A stretch of DNA of 64,000 nucleotides from Algorimicrobium echini (GTDB lineage Bacteria; Bacteroidota; Bacteroidia; Flavobacteriales; Flavobacteriaceae): contig NZ_FOVN01000003.1 in NCBI RefSeq assembly GCF_900115185.1, positions 227,299 through 291,298 on the forward strand. The letters run 5' to 3'. Numbering within the stretch: the first letter of the stretch is position 1; each line of letters starts with the position of its first letter. Both the position numbers and the translations under genes were made by a program. Positions 63,521 through 64,000 of the stretch are shown piece after piece. Below the pieces are notes generated by a model that saw nothing but the letters and a program-made list of their open reading frames with translations, was not told the DNA's origin and did no database searches.

Positions 63521-63975
63521 TACGTAATTATTGCTTTTACTTGGTCTTCCAAGTCGGCAATTCCATTAAACTTGCTGAAGTTCAAATCCTTTCCAGTTGA
63601 TTTTAATTCAGATGTCAATTCTAAAATCAAGTCTAATGGCTCAACTTCGTGTCCAAACAGATTCTGGTCAAATTGAGTTCCGATGAGTATTCCATCATTA
63701 AGCATTCCAACACACCAATTTTCTATGAATTCGGTTAATGGGATTTCAGTCACTTTGTATTTACTCCACTCGTCTTTTGCACAAGCTTTAGCTCGAACCT
63801 TTTCAGCCCAAAAGCATATCATTCCGATTGGATTTCCATTATCGTCCTCAAATTGCGTTGAGCTTGATGTTGCAAACCCATTTTTACTTTTCAGTCCGTA
63901 AACTATTCCGTTTTCAGAAACTGTCTTTATGAATTTCTGATGTCGGTTTTTCAATGCGATTGAATCTTGGAACAT
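63520..63975 (-). CDS. DUF2750 protein, first gene of a two-gene cassette
   Basis: 151 residues. DUF2750 pattern is clear: FVKxV...GxVYGLKSKNG, GMICFWAEKVRAKACAKDEWSKYKVTEIPLTEFIENWCVGMLNDGILIGTQFD and the late GHEVEPLDLI. Members are small cytoplasmic proteins of unknown function, found mostly in accessory DNA. Begins only 17 bases from the R' core at the right edge. It leads the pair with the 168-residue protein. Confidence 0.88.
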   Translation of the reverse strand: MFQDSIALKNRHQKFIKTVSENGIVYGLKSKNGFATSSSTQFEDDNGNPIGMICFWAEKVRAKACAKDEWSKYKVTEIPLTEFIENWCVGMLNDGILIGTQFDQNLFGHEVEPLDLILELTSELKSTGKDLNFSKFNGIADLEDQVKAIIT

Positions 63976-63989
63976 AGTTTTTTCAGCTT

Positions 63990-64000
63990 GCAGGTAACGG
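63990..64000 (-). repeat. attC-like cassette repeat 8, cut by window edge
   Basis: The last 11 bases (minus strand CCGTTACCTGC) are an R' arm that is the exact reverse complement of the R'' of repeat 7. The rest of the repeat is outside the window. Confidence 0.6.

Larger units (their letters stand above)
57400..64000 (-). mobile_element. candidate integron-like gene-cassette array (cluster of attC-like sites without integrase in view)
   Basis: Eight attC-like repeats alternate with single genes or one coupled pair, all on the minus strand, from 57.4 kb to the right edge. Repeats are about 120 bases between the AAC and GTT cores and share a conserved central hairpin. In most cassettes the 3' R'' core is the reverse complement of the same cassette's 5' R' core. 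No promoter or integrase is seen inside. In integrons the integrase lies beyond the first cassette and points the other way; that is to the right, outside the window. An alternative is a hairpin-rich repeat family that spread by itself. Confidence 0.6.

Noticed and set aside
57400..64000. CRISPR array
   Set aside because: Repeats are long, variable and separated by genes; there are no short equal-length spacers and no cas genes.
57400..64000. A named integron class
   Set aside because: No integrase gene or attI site is in the window and core boxes deviate from the consensus, so only integron-like is claimed.
57400..64000. Transposon-borne MITE copies as sole explanation
   Set aside because: A MITE would have its two ends matching within each repeat; here ends match across the gene. 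It cannot be fully excluded.
1..64000. tRNA, rRNA, tmRNA or RNase P RNA genes
   Set aside because: Intergenic gaps were read for cloverleaf or conserved-core signals; none was seen. A covariance scan would be decisive.

Overview
The window is chromosomal DNA from a marine-type flavobacterium (Bacteroidota, Flavobacteriia). This is inferred from low GC, type IX secretion sorting domains, short leaders without Shine-Dalgarno sequences, many promoters with a TAnnTTTG -7 box, and Bacteroidota-typical families (DUF4199, DUF4252, DUF6090, GlmU-like protein, CarB without its C-terminal domain, BtuG-like lipoprotein). I recognise no phage, transposase, rRNA, tRNA or CRISPR array.

Layout. 1-9.6 kb: the end of an ECF sigma gene, an MsbA-like ABC exporter with a hexose phosphomutase, a GT2 glycosyltransferase with a DUF4199 protein, ribosomal protein L31 (type B), a GlmU-like protein, and a peptide-binding lipoprotein. 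9.7-20 kb: hydrolase, lytic transglycosylase with cardiolipin synthase, L34, carB, a T9SS cargo protein, and a SatD/DUF3307 pair. 20-29 kb: thioesterase, RmuC, then a complete cobalamin uptake locus. In that locus BtuF-BtuC-BtuD genes lie on the minus strand and a cobalamin riboswitch controls btuB and a btuG-like propeller lipoprotein on the plus strand. A 35-residue membrane protein gene sits between the two arms. 29-41.5 kb: a large T9SS protein, an S41 peptidase, an ECF sigma operon with two DUF4252 proteins, purB with a 59-residue membrane protein, a haem-binding protein, a glycosyltransferase and an ABC-F protein. 41.6-54.9 kb: serine hydrolase plus DUF6090, a sirtuin, two CHRD lipoproteins, TrmH, a DEAD-box helicase with a structured leader, DinB, SdpI and a carotenoid-type oxidoreductase.

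The most unusual part is 57.4-64.0 kb, and perhaps starts at 55.4 kb. It is a one-directional minus-strand array of single genes or one coupled pair: three clear DUF6090 genes in sequence plus a fourth, a CPBP protease, an unknown secreted protein and a DUF2750 pair. The genes are separated by about 140-base imperfect inverted repeats with a central hairpin. The inverted ends match within one cassette (its own 5' and 3' ends) better than within one intergenic repeat. That is the expected signature of excisable, integron-like gene cassettes with attC-type sites. No integrase is in the window; the array runs off the right edge, where one would be expected.

Second theme: DUF6090 proteins, six copies in all, share an almost invariant membrane-anchor N-terminus, in one pair nearly identical at DNA level, while the rest of each protein is unrelated. 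Both serine hydrolases of the beta-lactamase fold in the window are followed directly by a DUF6090 gene.
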